Source of the DNA: Verrucomicrobiota bacterium
Lineage (GTDB): Bacteria; Verrucomicrobiota; Verrucomicrobiia; Verrucomicrobiales; Verrucomicrobiaceae
Length of the DNA: 34,077 nt
Reading direction: 5' to 3'
Assembly: GCA_963204975.1 (NCBI GenBank)
Contig: CAUJJC010000247.1
Coordinates: 1-34,077, forward strand
The translations under genes and the position numbers were made by a program. The notes below the pieces were generated by a model that searched no databases, had not been told where the DNA came from, and was given only the letters and a program-made list of their open reading frames with translations. Position 1 is the first letter of the stretch, and each line of letters starts with the position of its first letter. Below, in pieces: positions 33,601 through 34,077 of this stretch.

Positions 33601-33904
33601 TATCGAGAGCAAGAACGACTACGAGTATGTGCTCATCGCCGACCCCAAGCCCGCCGGCTTCGAGCCCGTCGATGTGCAAAGCGGCTGGTCATGGACGGGG
33701 CTGAGCGCCTACCGTGAATTCCGCGATGAGAAGGTCGCCTTCTTCGCCGACCGCCTGCCGCAAGGCACGCACAACGTGAGCTACCGCGTGAAGGCGGAGA
33801 TCCCCGGCAAGTTCAGCGCGCTACCTACCAAGGCCGAGGCGATGTATGCGCCCGAGTTGCGCGCGAATGCATCGGAGTGGAAGGCCGCGATCAGTGACCG
33901 CTAA
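27686..33904 (+). CDS. Bacterial alpha-2-macroglobulin with thioester
   Basis: 2072 residues. The signal peptide ends near LMA (residue 23) without a lipobox. Residues 24 to about 200 are helical (TPR-like). They are followed by macroglobulin (MG) domains with DRPVYRPGQEVKWQLWARK (about 650) and ITDKPTYQPRE (about 1128), and a low-complexity bait-like region (about 1220-1295, APVAAPAPAADRALAKAE, then Gly-rich). The A2M core has NLTTWKLQSWVMG and the thioester motif YGCTEQTLNRF (Cys1530, Gln1533), followed by the alpha-alpha barrel (DGGWGWFPGG) and a receptor-binding-like C-terminus. The protein traps proteases that cut the bait. Most bacterial A2Ms have about 1500-1650 residues; the extra length is mainly N-terminal. 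A Trp-rich insert lies at 802-844. Confidence 0.92.
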   Translation: MNSLVRSTALVIACLIGFTPLMAIEPQTAFDQAAKLAKDNNYREAANAFEAILERQDVDGHLLAESLRQVVDSLANLGEPVEAEQIIESTVTKHAKQWLVLEQAAQSLASLDGEGRWLNNQFVRGGDSGLYRSAEERDRVRALQLLLAARKAMPADAAKADRGRLLASLIDAWGNDLSSEGRSASQLLQLTDVTTLPDYDEQRPWRQMDRRGYPVDELGRVIVFSLPASFEAASNDGERFRFALQEWSAISDGNATVAKYRWAERVRSWLGVGTLENVFRAEADESATRSSIAAVHTLTEDETTAKLATGPQRFKLPRDYAFLANLREVSVAQVDRKDVFDGRGGGEGLEPTIASHAIVSELLARHQFVEAAVELKSAIARTTDKDELKSLRDQHEQIVGNWGRIEEGKPQPAGTKAKLSLVFRNATKAEFSARRVDVAKLLEDSKAYLKTRPQERDWERTEVGRIGQRLLRDGGLKYLSVPVAHWSLDLQPAAKHWDKRIENETPLNEAGAYLVEVSFNGEHTTRALLWIEGLAIVQTTLGDGLHCFVCDAATGAPVPKAKVSFFGYDVEYKREGILTSRESWQYKFSETTKTTDDNGVVKLSANDGMQWLIVARDAAGRLAYSGFESFYAPGRNDEDRRQSRIFTITDRPVYRPGQEVKWQLWARKVGYDPKLNTNSFTGDKCEVTIMNQRGEKVSEKTYRVDESGAVQDTLALAEDATLGIYRMIIRLNGKEGPFGNHSFRVEEYKKPEFEVKVKAPDKPVALGEAFEFSVKADYYFGGAVKEGRVKYKVQRTAHTDTWFPAGRWDWLFGSGYGWRSVSYDWYPGAGSWCICTPRWPWYNWRSDPPELVAEGEQAIGADGTIKVKIDTALAKELHGDEDHRYSIDVEVTDNSRRTIFGKGSVLAARKPFIAYVSLDRGWYQTGDQATASFFARTLDGREVEATGAVTVFKVTYAADGTPKEESVHSAPVKLKPDDAHTGERATFKWPQAGQFRVSVKLKDTAGHEVEASTFVLVRGEGFNGKDFRFDDLEVVTAQDEYKPGDEVELLINTNRPGSTVALFVRDTRKEPVWLTLDGKSTSYRFKLSEADQPNIFIDAYTVSNAMLHKVTRQIIVPPSKRIASVELITDKPTYQPRESSKATLRVKDQHGQPFVGNVVLTAYDKSLEYISGGSNTPEVRGFFWGWKRSHFAIFRDSLHALESGLQKMGEVAMNSLTADGGASYVDFPFATSTASPVSRGMRFGNAAIIPDSVDGLLRMAPVAAPAPAADRALAKAEANVTFSAGGGLGGGADGNEPNQPVMIRTNLADSAVWLTSVKTNDAGEASIDFAMPDNLTTWKLQSWVMGRDTQVGEASVEVITRKDLMVRLQAPRFFVEKDEVTISANVHNETDNELGVKALLEVTSGGGDLVALDDGKMPSLQGSIPAHGEKRFDWRAKVRGSGQVQIMVKAIAEGASDAMQMSFPVYEHGTLKTDSWSLAMRGDQGSGKIEFTVPEERRPELSRLEVRYSPTLAMAMIDALPYLADYPYGCTEQTLNRFVPTVITLGVLKDLGLDLKVIRDKRVNLNAQEIGDAKDRAKRWQGKNGKGEDKDAVFDEAKVQRMARAGLTRLAAMKGSDGGWGWFPGGRESSAHITAQVVHGLIAAQQAGMKDAKLDALIQSGIAWLEAHENGELRRMRLPEKDRDHKSQPDNTDALVHSVLAERGIGDQAMRAALYEHRADLSHLNVALLGLAFHQVKDTERRDMCLRNLRQFVKQDDENQTAWLDLPGQGWWFWWQDPIETQAAFLRLLCKVEPKGDLASRIAKHLLNNRRHGHYWSSTRDTAAVIESLAAYVKASGESKPDLKLEVVLDGEVKKTLAITAENLFAFDSTFVLEGVDVKSGKHTLEFRKQGGSPLYANAYLTVYSKEDMIPAAGLEVKVSRKFYKLTEQKQTKQVSGSRGQVVGQQTLKYARTELASGDALVSGDLVEVELSIESKNDYEYVLIADPKPAGFEPVDVQSGWSWTGLSAYREFRDEKVAFFADRLPQGTHNVSYRVKAEIPGKFSALPTKAEAMYAPELRANASEWKAAISDR

Positions 33905-34077
33905 GCCGAGCGATCCAGAAGCAAGGAGGCTGAGCGACGTGCAACCGGTGCATAACCGTTAGCACTGGCGCGGAGTTTCTTGGCGCGATCGACGCACTCT
34001 TCGGCGCGTTGAAAATCGCCTTGGGCCTTGTAAACGGCACCCAGATTGATGTAGGTCTGGGAAAGGTCCGCAGCATC
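33901..34077 (-). CDS. TPR-repeat protein, C-terminal fragment
   Basis: The last 58 residues of a gene that enters from beyond the right edge. It contains a clear TPR unit (TYINLGAVYKAQGDFQRAEE, then CVDRAKKL) and an Ala/Arg-rich tail ending LLLDRSA. Its stop overlaps the alpha-2-macroglobulin stop on the opposite strand (both within 33901-33904), so the two genes converge without spacer. The rest of the protein is outside the window. Confidence 0.75.
   Translation of the reverse strand, partial: DAADLSQTYINLGAVYKAQGDFQRAEECVDRAKKLRASANGYAPVARRSASLLLDRSA

Noticed and set aside
1-34077. CRISPR array
   Set aside because: No regularly spaced repeats and no cas-like products were seen.

Overview
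The window looks like a chromosomal segment of a Verrucomicrobiota-type bacterium (Prosthecobacter/Verrucomicrobium-like). This is inferred from gene style: a MoxR/DUF58/BatA-type operon with a second large VWA membrane protein, a giant secreted alpha-2-macroglobulin, a RAYT with GC-rich palindromes, and mostly poor Shine-Dalgarno sequences. The sequence alone does not prove the phylum. There are two contrasting halves: an accessory, decaying half (1-13.4 kb) and a conserved-looking housekeeping half (13.4-34.1 kb).

Accessory half. A minus-strand type I restriction-modification locus (1-4.1 kb) is broken in several ways. hsdM is split by a 1-nt frameshift and carries an extra GGCTCC hexamer in its SAM-binding motif. 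A REP-associated tyrosine transposase with two inverted REP-like palindromes sits between hsdS and hsdM. hsdS has lost its N-terminal half to a transposon patch (4.08-5.53 kb) made of an IS630-family 5' part fused to an IS1-like 3' part. A TrmN6-like methyltransferase lies downstream; no hsdR is seen.

Next comes a complete-looking filamentous phage (inovirus) prophage of about 7.7 kb, bounded by a 14-bp direct repeat (5563-5576 and 13251-13264). On the minus strand it encodes, in order: a small membrane protein, an unknown protein whose frame is split by an in-frame TAG, a candidate ssDNA-binding protein, an HUH replication initiator, a pVIII-like major coat protein (signal peptide plus 43 residues), a small membrane protein, a pIII-like adsorption protein, a pVI-like membrane protein, a Zot/pI assembly ATPase, and four tiny proteins, one of 31 residues. 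A hairpin-rich non-coding region of about 600 bp and a bidirectional terminator follow. A tRNA 3' end (T arm, acceptor strand, CCA) without a 5' half lies just right of the prophage and may mark the end of a larger island.

Housekeeping half. A minus-strand operon runs moxR, DUF58, batA-like and VWA/GATase-like, then a winged-helix-type protein. Its junctions carry inserted modules: a RelB/RelE-type toxin-antitoxin pair, a VapBC-type pair, and a possible kinase-fold protein with an overlapping small ORF. Upstream, divergently arranged, are a POT-family peptide transporter (minus) and an 850-residue periplasmic helical-repeat protein (plus), followed by a secreted SGNH hydrolase (minus). A 2072-residue alpha-2-macroglobulin with an intact CTEQ thioester motif (plus) comes next, and the window ends in the C-terminus of a TPR protein (minus).

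The main point of interest is the inovirus: compact, divergent, with several proteins that can be assigned only by position, a possible readthrough or nonsense codon, and a leader terminator at the head of its operon.
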